Below, piece by piece: positions 1 through 8,249 of a stretch of DNA of 30,740 nt; the stretch's first letter is position 1, and each line of letters begins with the position of its first letter. The notes under the pieces are model-generated. The model saw only the letters and a list, made by a program, of their open reading frames with translations. It made no database searches and was not told the origin of the DNA. A program made the position numbers and the translations under genes. Source of the DNA: JBIYSM02 sp044759095 (GTDB lineage Bacteria; Bacillota; Bacilli; Brevibacillales; Brevibacillaceae); NCBI RefSeq assembly GCF_044759095.2, contig NZ_JBIYSM020000045.1, forward strand, positions 1 to 30,740. Reading direction: 5' to 3'.

Positions 1-72
1 AAATTACGTTAGGTGTGTTTGCCATTCTCAAAAAGGGCGAAAAAACTAATTGACATAGTACGCTTATACACT

Positions 73-112
73 AAAAAAAGACTACGCTTCTCGGATGAGC
101 GTAGTCTTTTTT
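73..112 (-). terminator. Rho-independent terminator after nadA
   Basis: A 15-bp perfect inverted repeat (74-88 with 98-112) is flanked by A and T runs on both sides, so it could terminate transcription in either direction. It lies 13 bp beyond the nadA stop codon and is the natural end of that minus-strand transcript. Confidence 0.9.
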
Positions 113-125
113 GGTGTTCAGACGG

Positions 126-1070
126 TTACGCAGGCGCTACTTCCAGCATGCGCTCCAGGGAAGCCCGAGCCGCGTTGGCAATGTCTTTTGGCACGAAAAT
201 TTCCGGCTTCATGTTTTCCAGCGCTTCCACGCATTTTTTCAGGTTGTTTACCTTCATGTTCGGGCAAACCAGATACTTGGAGGCGAAGATAAACTTTTTG
301 TCGGGACTCTCTTTTTCCAGCATGTAGCGGGTGCCGTCTTCCGTGCCGATGATGAATTCCTTGTGGGAAGATTCCCGGCAGAATTTCAGAATGCCGGTAG
401 TCGATCCCACGTAGTCGGCGAGCGCCACAACCTCCGGACGACATTCAGGATGCACGACCACCAGCGCATTGGGATGCTCCCGCTTCATGTTCATGATGTC
501 TTCGACGGAAAGCTGGTCATGCGTATTGCAGTAGCCTTCCCAGATAATCATTTTTTTGTCGGTGAACTGGGAAACGTAGTGACCCAGGTTTTTGTCCGGT
601 ACCCAGATGATTTCGTCACTGTCGATCGACTCGATCACCCGTTTGGCATTGGAAGATGTACAGCAAATGTATGTTTCCGCTTTTACATCCGCGGACGTAT
701 TGATGTAAGCTACCACTTTTGCGTTCGGGTGCTGTGCCTTGAGCTTGCGCAAACCGTCCACGTTTACCATGTCGGCCATCGGACAGCCGGCGCGCTCATC
801 CGGGATAATCACTTTTTTGTTGGGATTGAGAATTTTTGCACTTTCTCCCATAAAGTGAACCCCGCAGAACAGAATCACGTCAGCATCTGTCTCCTTGGCC
901 TTCTGCGCCAGCCCGAAGGAATCCCCGATATAGTCTGCCACTTCCTGGATTTCCGGGCGTTGATAGTAGTGAGCCAGGATGATGGCGTTCCGTTCCTTTT
1001 TCAACTGCATCAGCCGTTCGCGTAACTCAGCGTTGCGCTGCGCCTTCTTTTCTAACGCTAAGGCATCCAT
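126..1070 (-). CDS. nadA: Quinolinate synthase NadA
   Basis: The 314-residue protein matches quinolinate synthase, the 4Fe-4S enzyme that condenses iminoaspartate with dihydroxyacetone phosphate to quinolinate in de novo NAD synthesis. The N-terminal region has the AHYYQRPEIQEVADYIGDS signature. Three cysteines fit the cluster ligands of the family: one in the LFCGVHFMGE motif, one in HPECRPEV and one in LVCPNMK. The ATG start has an AGGGGG ribosome-binding site. In B. subtilis nadA is in a nadB-nadC-nadA group, but here it has its own strong promoter and terminator and no nadB or nadC beside it inside the window, so the partners must be elsewhere or beyond the left edge. Confidence 0.96.
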   Translation of the reverse strand: MDALALEKKAQRNAELRERLMQLKKERNAIILAHYYQRPEIQEVADYIGDSFGLAQKAKETDADVILFCGVHFMGESAKILNPNKKVIIPDERAGCPMADMVNVDGLRKLKAQHPNAKVVAYINTSADVKAETYICCTSSNAKRVIESIDSDEIIWVPDKNLGHYVSQFTDKKMIIWEGYCNTHDQLSVEDIMNMKREHPNALVVVHPECRPEVVALADYVGSTTGILKFCRESSHKEFIIGTEDGTRYMLEKESPDKKFIFASKYLVCPNMKVNNLKKCVEALENMKPEIFVPKDIANAARASLERMLEVAPA

Positions 1071-1114
1071 GTAGATATCCCCCTACGTTCTGACTTGCGT
1101 CATTTTGTACGGTC

Positions 1115-1143
1115 ATTGTAATCCCATTGTACTACCTTGTCAA
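1115..1143 (-). promoter_or_regulatory. Sigma-A promoter of nadA
   Basis: On the minus strand TTGACA (1143-1138) and TACAAT (1120-1115) are separated by 17 bp, close to consensus. It lies 45 bp upstream of the nadA start. A direct repeat CATTGTA occurs at 1114-1120 and 1125-1131 on the plus strand, 11 bp apart and inside the promoter. That spacing could suit a regulator such as an NAD or niacin repressor, but no known operator was recognised. Confidence 0.8.
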
Positions 1144-1171
1144 TGTAAAGTCGCTGGCGAAAGTGCTTGTT

Positions 1172-2038
1172 TCAGGCATCGCCCGGCATCTGTTCCAGAA
1201 TGAATTTGGCCACCCCGTCTTCGTTGTGGTGGGGAGCAACGAACCGCGCCAACTGTTTGATTTCCGCTTTCGCATTTGCCATCGCAACCGAATATCCGAC
1301 CTGTGACAAAACCTCTCGATCGTTGTCCGCATCGCCAAAAGCCATGACCTGCTCGGCGGATATCCCCCACTTCTGACAAAAGTAGCGAAGCCCCTCCCAC
1401 TTGGAGACTCCCTTGGGGATGATTTCCACGTTGTGATTGCCGGAAGAGGTGACCGTAGCCGAATCTGTCCAAGGCGCAAGCAGTTCCCGAAGCTCCCTCA
1501 GTTTTTCCGGCTCCCGGTGCCAGATGAAGATTTTTACGATGTCTGACCCGCCGGAGGCAACCCGTTCCAGCATCTCCTCCAGCTCCACGATCCGCGCCAG
1601 CTTGTAAAAGGAAAAGCGGCGCAGCGAGAGACCTTCCACTGAAGTATCTTCCGCTAACAGCGATTCTATGCGATCCCGGTCTTCTCGTACCATCCAGCGG
1701 TTGCTGGCGGTGTCGTGCAATTCGTAGTAAATGGGTTCCTGTCTTAGTGTATGCACGACATCGAGAATCATCTCACGAGGCAGCAGTGTTCTTTTTACCA
1801 GCGTGCCGTCAGCTTCGAGAACAGTGGCTCCGTTGCTGCAGACGTACCCGTCAAACGGAAAGCGATCAATCGGAATCAGCGCCGAACCGTAAGTACGGCC
1901 TGTAGACAAAACCAGCTTGCACCCGCTGGCCTGAAGCTTTCGGCATGCTTCTTTGGTGATTTCGGTCATTTGGGAATCAGCGTTAAGCAAAGTCCCGTCC
2001 ATGTCAAATGCAGCCAGTTTTACGTTGGAAAACACCAT
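1172..2038 (-). CDS. Cof-type HAD-IIB family phosphatase
   Basis: The 288-residue protein is a haloacid-dehalogenase hydrolase of the Cof/IIB class, which typically dephosphorylates sugar phosphates or other small phosphometabolites in the cytoplasm. Visible motifs are motif I FDMDGTLLN (about residues 11-19) with the nucleophile and acid/base aspartates, motif II LSTGR, the motif III lysine near GVSKWEGL, and motif IV GDADNDREVL with the Mg-binding aspartates. The ATG start is preceded by a strong GAGGAGGGG ribosome-binding site. The gene lies between ftsH and nadA with separate hairpins on its upstream side, so it is probably its own transcript. The substrate cannot be told from sequence. 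Confidence 0.92.
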   Translation of the reverse strand: MVFSNVKLAAFDMDGTLLNADSQMTEITKEACRKLQASGCKLVLSTGRTYGSALIPIDRFPFDGYVCSNGATVLEADGTLVKRTLLPREMILDVVHTLRQEPIYYELHDTASNRWMVREDRDRIESLLAEDTSVEGLSLRRFSFYKLARIVELEEMLERVASGGSDIVKIFIWHREPEKLRELRELLAPWTDSATVTSSGNHNVEIIPKGVSKWEGLRYFCQKWGISAEQVMAFGDADNDREVLSQVGYSVAMANAKAEIKQLARFVAPHHNEDGVAKFILEQMPGDA

Positions 2039-2071
2039 TTCTTCCCCTCCTCTTTTTTTCGGATACTAGAA

Positions 2072-2109
2072 AACTTGGCTCCGACATGCTTTTTGGCGGA
2101 GCCTTAGTT
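2072..2109 (-). repeat. Inverted repeat / hairpin in the leader of the HAD gene
   Basis: GGCTCCG (2077-2083) pairs with CGGAGCC (2097-2103), and AACT (2072-2075) pairs with AGTT (2106-2109) across a small internal loop. Read on the minus strand the hairpin is followed by only TTTT before the HAD ribosome-binding site. It could be a second terminator after ftsH or a leader hairpin of the phosphatase mRNA. Confidence 0.5.
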
Positions 2110-2117
2110 GCAATTGT

Positions 2118-2149
2118 GTAAATAAGAATTTTTCTAAATTCTTATTTAC
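2118..2149. repeat. Perfect 14-bp AT-rich inverted repeat
   Basis: Arms 2118-2131 and 2136-2149 are exact reverse complements with a 4-nt centre, in an otherwise noncoding gap. There is no T-tract on the minus strand, and the arms are very AT-rich, so it looks more like a protein-binding palindrome or a mobile-element scar than a terminator. Confidence 0.6.
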
Positions 2150-2153
2150 GAAC

Positions 2154-2178
2154 AAAAGGAGCACCAAAGGCGCTCCTT
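2154..2178 (-). terminator. Terminator of ftsH
   Basis: AAGGAGC (2156-2162) and GCTCCTT (2172-2178) form a 7-bp stem that starts on the ftsH stop codon. On the minus strand it is followed by TTGTT. It is short, but well placed to end the ftsH transcript. Confidence 0.7.
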
Positions 2179-4099
2179 ATTCTGTCGGTTTGTGGTCTTG
2201 ATTGTCTGCTTCGTCTTTTTTCGGCTGGATGTTTACCGCAACATCGTTCCCCTCAGTCGGGTCGTTATCCAGTCTGCCCTTCTCGATCAGCTGTTTAATT
2301 TGTTCTGCATCCAGCGTTTCTACGCGGAGCAGGGTTGTTGCGATCAGGTCCAGTTGGTCACGGTACTTGATCAGCAGTTCCTTGCATCGCTCATAGCACT
2401 CATTGATGATCCTCTGCATTTCCTGGTCAATCTCGTACGCGATTTGCTCCGAGTAGTTGCGCTCGTGACCGATGTCGCGTCCCAGGAACACCTGGCCTTG
2501 CGTGCGACCGAACTGCATCGGACCCAGTCGGCTCATGCCGTACTCGGTAATCATGCTGCGGGCGATGGCCGTAGCGCGCTGGAAGTCGTTGTGTGCACCG
2601 GTACTGATGTCACCCAGGACCAACTCCTCCGCCACACGTCCGCCCAACAGACCGGTGATCTTGTCGAGCAAGTCGCTCTTGGTGGCGAAGTAACGGTCTT
2701 CCTTCGGCAGCATCACGGTGTAACCGCCTGCCTGACCGCGCGGGATAATCGTCACTTTGTGCACCATCTCGGCGTTTTTCAGGTGGTAGCCGATAATCGT
2801 GTGACCTGCTTCGTGGTAAGCAACCAGGCGTTTTTCATCCTCGCTGACGACGCGGGATTTCTTCGCTGGACCGGCAATCACGCGGTCGATGGCTTCGTCG
2901 ATTTCTTCCATGTTGATTTGCTTTTTGTTTTTCCGTGCAGTCAGGAGCGCTGCTTCGTTCAGCAGGTTCTCCAGATCGGCCCCGGTGAAACCGGAGGTTC
3001 CGCGCGCAATCACGTCAAGCTTGATGTCGTCGCCCAGCGGCTTGTTGCGGGCGTGTACCTTCAGTACAGCTTCACGTCCCCGAATGTCCGGACGGTCTAC
3101 CGTAATCTGACGGTCAAAACGTCCCGGACGCAGCAGAGCCGGGTCGAGAATATCTGGGCGGTTGGTTGCGGCAACGATGATAATCCCTTCGTTGGCGCCG
3201 AAGCCGTCCATTTCGACAAGCAGTTGGTTCAAGGTTTGCTCGCGCTCGTCGTGACCGCCGCCCAATCCAGCTCCGCGCTGGCGACCCACGGCGTCGATCT
3301 CGTCAATAAAGATAATGCACGGCGCATTTTTTTTCGCGTTTTCAAACAGGTCGCGAACACGGGAGGCACCGACACCGACGAACATCTCCACGAAATCGGA
3401 ACCGGAGATGCTGAAGAACGGAACGCCCGCCTCACCTGCAACGGCTCGAGCCAGGAGCGTTTTACCGGTACCCGGAGGACCTACGAGCAGGACCCCTTTT
3501 GGAATGCGGGCGCCTACTGCTGCAAATTTGCGGGGATCCTTGAGAAATTCCACGACCTCCACAAGCTCTGCCTTTTCTTCGTCGGCTCCTGCCACATCGT
3601 CAAATGTGACGCGTTTCTTCTCGTCGTTATACAGCTTTGCGCGGCTTTTGCCGAAGTTCATGACACGGCTGCCGCCGCCCTGTGCTTGATTCAGGAGGAA
3701 GAAGAACAGAATGAAGATGATGACAAAGGGAATGATCGAGGTCAAGAACGTAAGCCAGATGCTGTTGCCTTCCTGCGGTTTAAACTCAACCTTTTTCACT
3801 TTTTGTTCATCGATCTTTTGGTTCAGCAATGCGATGACATCGGAGTCGTACAACGGCACGTTGGTGTAAAACTTCTCCTGTCCGGGAGCGGCTTTGACCA
3901 GCGTACCATCTACACGATATGTACCCCCGTCAGGGCGAAGAGATAATTCTGAAACGTTGTTGCTTTGCAGTTGAACCCGGAAGTCTTGATAGGACAGCTG
4001 CGTCAGCTTATCTGTCCCGGAGAGGATAAAATTCACGATCCCTACCGTGACAAGGAAAATAAGTAGATAGAACCCGGTGTTACGAAAAAAGCGATTCAT
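2177..4099 (-). CDS. ftsH: ATP-dependent zinc metalloprotease FtsH
   Basis: The 640-residue membrane AAA+ protease degrades unassembled or regulatory membrane and cytoplasmic proteins; in Bacillus it is also needed for sporulation through Spo0E-type substrates. Two transmembrane segments (about residues 7-26 and 110-136) flank an extracytoplasmic domain. The Walker A motif GPPGTGKT lies near residue 208, Walker B FIDEIDAVGRQRG follows, then the second region of homology ATNRPDILDPALLRPGRFD, and the zinc-binding protease motif HEAGH lies near residue 430. The acidic glutamine-rich C-terminus is typical. The ATG has an AGAGGAGG ribosome-binding site. Length is close to the usual 637 residues, and the gene follows hpt as in B. 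subtilis. Confidence 0.98.
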   Translation of the reverse strand: MNRFFRNTGFYLLIFLVTVGIVNFILSGTDKLTQLSYQDFRVQLQSNNVSELSLRPDGGTYRVDGTLVKAAPGQEKFYTNVPLYDSDVIALLNQKIDEQKVKKVEFKPQEGNSIWLTFLTSIIPFVIIFILFFFLLNQAQGGGSRVMNFGKSRAKLYNDEKKRVTFDDVAGADEEKAELVEVVEFLKDPRKFAAVGARIPKGVLLVGPPGTGKTLLARAVAGEAGVPFFSISGSDFVEMFVGVGASRVRDLFENAKKNAPCIIFIDEIDAVGRQRGAGLGGGHDEREQTLNQLLVEMDGFGANEGIIIVAATNRPDILDPALLRPGRFDRQITVDRPDIRGREAVLKVHARNKPLGDDIKLDVIARGTSGFTGADLENLLNEAALLTARKNKKQINMEEIDEAIDRVIAGPAKKSRVVSEDEKRLVAYHEAGHTIIGYHLKNAEMVHKVTIIPRGQAGGYTVMLPKEDRYFATKSDLLDKITGLLGGRVAEELVLGDISTGAHNDFQRATAIARSMITEYGMSRLGPMQFGRTQGQVFLGRDIGHERNYSEQIAYEIDQEMQRIINECYERCKELLIKYRDQLDLIATTLLRVETLDAEQIKQLIEKGRLDNDPTEGNDVAVNIQPKKDEADNQDHKPTE

Positions 4100-4133
4100 T
4101 TCTTACCTCCTCTCGCGAAAAGACACTTTTCAC

Positions 4134-4166
4134 ATTTTATCATATGAAGCAGGGGGTTCACAACAA
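4134..4166 (-). promoter_or_regulatory. Candidate sigma-A promoter of ftsH
   Basis: Two overlapping readings are possible on the minus strand: TTGTTG (4166-4161) with TATGAT (4144-4139) at 16 bp, or TTGTGA (4163-4158) with TAAAAT (4139-4134) at 18 bp. Both place the start site about 40 bp upstream of ftsH. No terminator is visible between hpt and this promoter. Confidence 0.55.
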
Positions 4167-4168
4167 AC

Positions 4169-4711
4169 CTACTTGCTGTATACCTCAGGCTTTAATACAC
4201 CAATAAACGGCAGATTTCGATACTTTTCGTCATAATCCAGCCCGTATCCGACGACGAATTCATCCGGAATGGTAAAACCGCTGTAGTCCGGAGTGATGTC
4301 GACTTTCCGGCGCTCCGGTTTGTTGAGCAGCGTAACGACCTTGACGGAAGCAGCTTCCCGATGGCGCAGAAGCTCCACCAGTCTGCTCAGCGTAAGACCG
4401 CTGTCCATGATGTCTTCCACGACAAGAACGTGGCGATTTTCTACAGAGGTGTCGAGATCTTTTAAGATCTTTACCATGCCCGTAGACTCCGTTCCGGTGC
4501 GGCCGTAGCTGGAAACAGCCATAAAATCCATTTCACACGGAATATCCATGTTGCGGATGAGGTCCGCCATAAAAAGAACGGCACCCTTCAGCACGCAGAT
4601 CACCAGCGGATTTTTATCCCGGTACTCTGCGCTGAGAATGCTGCCCAGTTCCTTCACTTTTGATGCGATTTCTTCTTCTGTAAGCAAGATGTTCTTGATG
4701 TCCTGATTCAT
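4169..4711 (-). CDS. hpt: Hypoxanthine phosphoribosyltransferase
   Basis: The 180-residue enzyme salvages hypoxanthine and guanine to IMP and GMP using PRPP. The PRPP-binding signature VLVVEDIMDSGLTL is present in the second half, and the C-terminal VVGYGLDYDEKYRNLPFIGVL stretch matches the family. The ATG at 4711 was chosen because GGGAGG lies 9 nt upstream, and the resulting 180 residues equal the B. subtilis length; an in-frame upstream start would add only seven unconserved residues. The start overlaps the tilS stop as ATGA. In B. subtilis HprT and TilS are both essential and can interact, affecting ftsH expression; the same three-gene order is kept here. Confidence 0.97.
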   Translation of the reverse strand: MNQDIKNILLTEEEIASKVKELGSILSAEYRDKNPLVICVLKGAVLFMADLIRNMDIPCEMDFMAVSSYGRTGTESTGMVKILKDLDTSVENRHVLVVEDIMDSGLTLSRLVELLRHREAASVKVVTLLNKPERRKVDITPDYSGFTIPDEFVVGYGLDYDEKYRNLPFIGVLKPEVYSK

Positions 4712-6138
4712 GGTAAAAAAACCTCCCGCCAATCTTCTCCAAACTCAACTTCGATGCATAAAAAACGTGTGGTCTGTTCATCAACGGGCGCAGCGGCAGA
4801 ACGACGAACTCCGGGAACCCAGATCACTTCTTCCCCGGCGACGAACACGGGCAGCCGCTCTCGGCAGGCCTTGGGGATTTTGGCGTCAATCAGCAGTTCC
4901 TTCAGCTTTTTGACGGACCCTGAGCCGAAAAGAGCAAGTCGATCGCCCGGTTTTCGATTCCTGACGCGTAAAGATCCCGACAAGCGATCCGCATCAAACA
5001 CAGCCGCAAAGCGCGGGAGTTTTCCCCACTCGGGCTCGTGTGGAAGATACGAGGTATGTACTGCAATCCCGCTTTCCGCAATCCAGACAGATCCGGGAAC
5101 TGCCACTTCATAACAAAAGTCACCCGTCTCTTTGTCCTTCCCGTCTCGACTGAAGCTGACCCGCTCATACATGCGTCTGGCGACAAGCCGGTCCGGCAAA
5201 TGCAAAACGGCTGACGGATGAACCCCTTCCATCATGCGTAAAACGGCCTCCACATGCTGCGAAGACCATTCAAACTGCCTTGAGAGATAACTTAATATTA
5301 GAGTAATCATTCTCCTTTGTAAAGCAACGTCACAAGTTTGAAACTTGTCGCGAGAGATTGCGATATGATTCTGTTTTTGTTCCAAAATAACCTGTTCCAA
5401 TGCAGCACGGCTCTGCTTCTGCAGATACTCCTCATCTTCCCGCACCGCCTCCGCCAAAGCCAGGATATGCTCGCGATACCGCTCGTTGACCGTCTCCAAC
5501 AGCGGCATGACATCCAAGCGGAGCAGGTTTCGCTTGTACTTGCGCGACCGGTTGCTGCTGTCCTCGCGCGGTTCCAGCCCATTTTGCCGGCAGTACTCCT
5601 CCAGCTCACGACGACGAATTGACAAAAGCGGACGCACGACCTCGACTTGCCCGTGAACAAGCCAGCGTCTTTGCGGCATGCCGGTCAGTCCGTTCAGCCG
5701 CGTCCCGCGCAGCAAGCGAAACAGAATCGTCTCCACCTGATCGTCGGCGTGGTGGGCCAGCGCCACTTTGGCAGCTCCGCACTGCTTCGCCACCTGCCGA
5801 TAAATCCCGTAGCGCAGCTCCCGGCTCGCTTCCTGCGCCCCGAGCCCCGTCTCCCGCATGTACGCCGGGACGTCTCGCTCAAACAGATGACAAGGGACAT
5901 CGATCTCTCGACAAAACGATGCGACGTAAGCTGCGTCCTGACTCGATTCTTCACCGCGAAAGCAGTGGTTCAGATGGACCGCGTGGAGTTTCCAGCCGTA
6001 CTGATAGTGTTGATTGAGTGACCTCAGGATATGCAGCAGCGCGATGGAGTCATTCCCCCCGGAAACTCCGACGATGACCGTTTCTCCCGGGAGCAGCAGC
6101 TTCTCCTGTTCAATGTGCCTTTGGACGCTTGTCAGCAT
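4708..6138 (-). CDS. tilS: tRNA(Ile)-lysidine synthase TilS
   Basis: The 476-residue ATP-dependent enzyme puts lysine on C34 of the minor tRNA-Ile (CAU anticodon), changing its codon reading from AUG to AUA. The PP-loop SGGNDS lies at residues 26-31. The N-terminal domain carries HHADDQVETILFRLLRGT, and the C-terminal TilS substrate-binding domain has RNRKPGDRL and KKLKELLIDAKIPK. I place the start at ATG 6138 because AAGGGAG lies about 8 nt upstream; the GTG at 6165 has no ribosome-binding site. It overlaps the 3' end of the upstream exporter gene by 29 bp and hpt by 4 bp, implying translational coupling. Confidence 0.95.
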   Translation of the reverse strand: MLTSVQRHIEQEKLLLPGETVIVGVSGGNDSIALLHILRSLNQHYQYGWKLHAVHLNHCFRGEESSQDAAYVASFCREIDVPCHLFERDVPAYMRETGLGAQEASRELRYGIYRQVAKQCGAAKVALAHHADDQVETILFRLLRGTRLNGLTGMPQRRWLVHGQVEVVRPLLSIRRRELEEYCRQNGLEPREDSSNRSRKYKRNLLRLDVMPLLETVNERYREHILALAEAVREDEEYLQKQSRAALEQVILEQKQNHIAISRDKFQTCDVALQRRMITLILSYLSRQFEWSSQHVEAVLRMMEGVHPSAVLHLPDRLVARRMYERVSFSRDGKDKETGDFCYEVAVPGSVWIAESGIAVHTSYLPHEPEWGKLPRFAAVFDADRLSGSLRVRNRKPGDRLALFGSGSVKKLKELLIDAKIPKACRERLPVFVAGEEVIWVPGVRRSAAAPVDEQTTRFLCIEVEFGEDWREVFLP

Positions 6139-6565
6139 AGCGCGCTCCCTTCCATACCGTAACACAGGAGATCCCCAAAATCAGCCCGGAAGCGATTGCC
6201 CCCGCAACCATCGATGTCTTCGTCGCCAAGGTAATGCCGTGGATGTATTCACCATTGACGAAGGCCAGCATCGCTTTATACGCCATCGACCCGGGGACGA
6301 GCGGAATAATTCCGGCGACGCTGAAGTTGGTCGAAGGCACCCTCAGATAGATCGACAGCAGCTGGCTCAAGAGCGATACGGTTGTCGCTGCCAGAAACGT
6401 AGACAGCGTCACCTCCGCTCCCCAGAAGGGAAGCAGGTAAAAGACAATCCATCCCGTCATCCCTGCCAAACCGCCGGCCAGCAGGGCGCGAACCGGCACG
6501 TTAAACAAAAGTCCGTAAGCGACAGCCGAAACCAAACTAAGTCCCAAACCTTGCCACCAGGTCAT
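6110..6565 (-). CDS. ThrE-family exporter, small subunit (ThrE_2/YjjB-like)
   Basis: The 151-residue integral membrane protein has about five hydrophobic segments and the IIPLVPGSMAYKAM signature of the small half of the split threonine/serine exporter family (YjjB-like, formerly DUF3815). The ATG at 6565 follows the stop of the large-subunit gene by 4 bp, with GGGGTG just upstream; a longer reading would start inside the previous gene. The pair probably forms one two-component transporter in the cytoplasmic membrane. Related pairs export threonine/serine in actinobacteria or succinate in E. coli (YjjPB), so the substrate here is unknown. Confidence 0.88.
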   Translation of the reverse strand: MTWWQGLGLSLVSAVAYGLLFNVPVRALLAGGLAGMTGWIVFYLLPFWGAEVTLSTFLAATTVSLLSQLLSIYLRVPSTNFSVAGIIPLVPGSMAYKAMLAFVNGEYIHGITLATKTSMVAGAIASGLILGISCVTVWKGARYADKRPKAH

Positions 6566-6569
6566 CCAA

Positions 6570-7319
6570 TCACCCCAAAAACGAAAGTATAATGGCCGTA
6601 GCCACCGCAACCGACAATGCAGTGAGAATCGCTTCGGCCCCGCGAGATACGCCTGCTATCAGGTCACCGGCCATCAGGTCGCGCAGCGAGTTGGTGATGG
6701 CGATCCCGGGGAAGAGAGGCAGCATGGCTCCGATGATTAAAATGTCGAGGTGCAGATGGGGAAACAGTATGACAAACAGAACCGCTGCCAAACCGCCGGC
6801 GAGCGCGGACGTGAACTCGGTAAAAAATTTGATGCGTAAAAACTGTTCCAAAAATTCCAGGCTGACATTTACCGTAAGGGCTGCCAGCGCCGCTGGAATC
6901 AGATCGTCCCAGGATCCGCCGATAAGCATGGCAAAAGAGCCGCTGGCAAGGCCAGCCGCCATATGCAACATCCACCGCGGATAGAGCGGTTTCTTTTGAT
7001 CGATTTCCAAAAGCAGTTGGTACGCTTCGGCGAGCGAAATTTTCCCCGAGACAAACCGTCGGGACACATCGTTGACGAGTGTCACCTTGTTCAGGTTGAT
7101 GGTCCGGTTCGGCGTACGGATCATCCGGGTATGGTCCCGGTCCATCGAGCGAAACGAGAGGATGATGCTGGTCGGCGTCGCTGAACTGTTCACCGAATCC
7201 ATTCCTGCCGCCCGTGCGATCAAGGCCATCGTTTCCTCCGTCCGGTACGTCTCCCCGCCGTTTTTTAACATGATTTCGCCCGCCAGGAGGCACGTATCCA
7301 TCACGAGGTCTGCGGACAC
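6570..7319 (-). CDS. ThrE-family exporter, large subunit (ThrE_1/YjjP-like)
   Basis: The 249-residue protein has the N-terminal soluble ThrE domain (LAGEIMLKNGGETYRTEETM, then ATPTSIILSF) followed by about five membrane segments from roughly residue 110 on, including ALAGGLAAVLF and IIGAMLPLFPGIAITNSLRD. It is the large half of the split ThrE transporter and works with the gene directly downstream. I prefer the GTG at 7319 because GGGAG lies 8 nt upstream; the GTG at 7328 would leave no room for a ribosome-binding site. It follows the kinase gene by about a dozen bases, so it belongs to the yabS-yabT-tilS-hpt transcription unit. Confidence 0.87.
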   Translation of the reverse strand: MSADLVMDTCLLAGEIMLKNGGETYRTEETMALIARAAGMDSVNSSATPTSIILSFRSMDRDHTRMIRTPNRTINLNKVTLVNDVSRRFVSGKISLAEAYQLLLEIDQKKPLYPRWMLHMAAGLASGSFAMLIGGSWDDLIPAALAALTVNVSLEFLEQFLRIKFFTEFTSALAGGLAAVLFVILFPHLHLDILIIGAMLPLFPGIAITNSLRDLMAGDLIAGVSRGAEAILTALSVAVATAIILSFLG

Positions 7320-7331
7320 CGCATTCACTCC

Positions 7332-8249
7332 CTACATCCATGCGTAATACAGAGAACCGGCAAGCAGCAGCAGCGAGGCGACAAACAAACCGCCAATCCA
7401 CCTTCCTGCCGTTCCGGAAGCCTGTCCGTTCTGCGAACCAACCGTCCGCTCCTGAAGGGCGGCCAGCAGATCGTTCTTCATCCCTCCCGCGGTGGCATAC
7501 TTGACGTGAAACGCCTTGACCAAAGGAATGCGATACGGATACAGGCTGTCGTTCTTCCGTATTATATCACACAAATGCGCCGTTTGACGCGGTTCGTTCC
7601 TGAGCGCCTTCCATTCCTCGCCGCTTGACATCAGCCGAACCATTATCACTGCCAGGGAAAAAAGATCGTAGGACACGTCAGCCCGCCGATCGCCCGCGTG
7701 CCATACCGCACGGTCATACTCTTCCGTAAATTGCCGAACGGCATTGCCCAACTTCGTCACTCCTCCGAAATCGATCAGCCGTACCTGCTTTTCCACATGG
7801 GTAACAATCACATTTTCCGGCTTCAAATCGCCGAACACCCAGCCGTGCCGATGCAAAACCTCCAACCTGGCAAGCAGTTGTATCAACAGGACGGGCACCC
7901 ATTCCGCCCCCATCCTTCTGACGTATTGGTCGAGCTGCTCCCCTTCCAGGTATTCCATCGCATAATAGGTGTAGGTTTTCCCGTTGATCTCCATGTCGTC
8001 CACATCGCACAGCAGCGGTCCGACACGAATGGCGTTCACCTGCTGGACGCTTTTCAGCATTTTTACTTCCATTAAAATGTCGATGGAGTCGGCTCCGATC
8101 TTCACGGCCCGTGTGAAGCCTTGCTGGTTGACCAGGTAAACAGCTCCGTTGGCGCCCCGCCCCAGTTCTTTCAGTACATGGTATGACTTTTTGTTCCATC
8201 TGCCTTGAAACTGCCTCGGCATGAGCGGAAACGCTGCATTAGAAGACAT
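7332..8249 (-). CDS. yabT: Hanks-type Ser/Thr protein kinase YabT
   Basis: The 305-residue protein has a kinase domain with glycine-rich loop GRGANGAVYLV (about 30-40), the ATP-binding lysine in AVKIG (residue 50), a catalytic loop GDLKPENVIV and a DFG triplet in RLIDFGGV. The usual HRD is replaced by FGD, keeping the aspartate. One C-terminal membrane segment (GLFVASLLLLAGSLYYAW) anchors it; there are no PASTA repeats. This matches B. subtilis YabT, a forespore kinase stimulated by DNA that phosphorylates RecA. The ATG at 8249 overlaps the yabS stop by 11 bp; longer starts would overlap yabS deeply. Confidence 0.92.
   Translation of the reverse strand: MSSNAAFPLMPRQFQGRWNKKSYHVLKELGRGANGAVYLVNQQGFTRAVKIGADSIDILMEVKMLKSVQQVNAIRVGPLLCDVDDMEINGKTYTYYAMEYLEGEQLDQYVRRMGAEWVPVLLIQLLARLEVLHRHGWVFGDLKPENVIVTHVEKQVRLIDFGGVTKLGNAVRQFTEEYDRAVWHAGDRRADVSYDLFSLAVIMVRLMSSGEEWKALRNEPRQTAHLCDIIRKNDSLYPYRIPLVKAFHVKYATAGGMKNDLLAALQERTVGSQNGQASGTAGRWIGGLFVASLLLLAGSLYYAWM

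Noticed and set aside
53..112. TTGACA-like sequence at the left end as a plus-strand promoter
   Set aside because: The would-be -10 is a poly-A run of the terminator and no gene follows on the plus strand.
1114..1131. Direct repeat CATTGTA as a known NAD-repressor operator
   Set aside because: I cannot match it to a published consensus with confidence, so it is only mentioned with the nadA promoter.
2192..3946. Long plus-strand open frame of 584 codons
   Set aside because: It is exactly antisense to ftsH, has low-complexity composition and no family resemblance; it is a shadow of the GC-rich coding strand.
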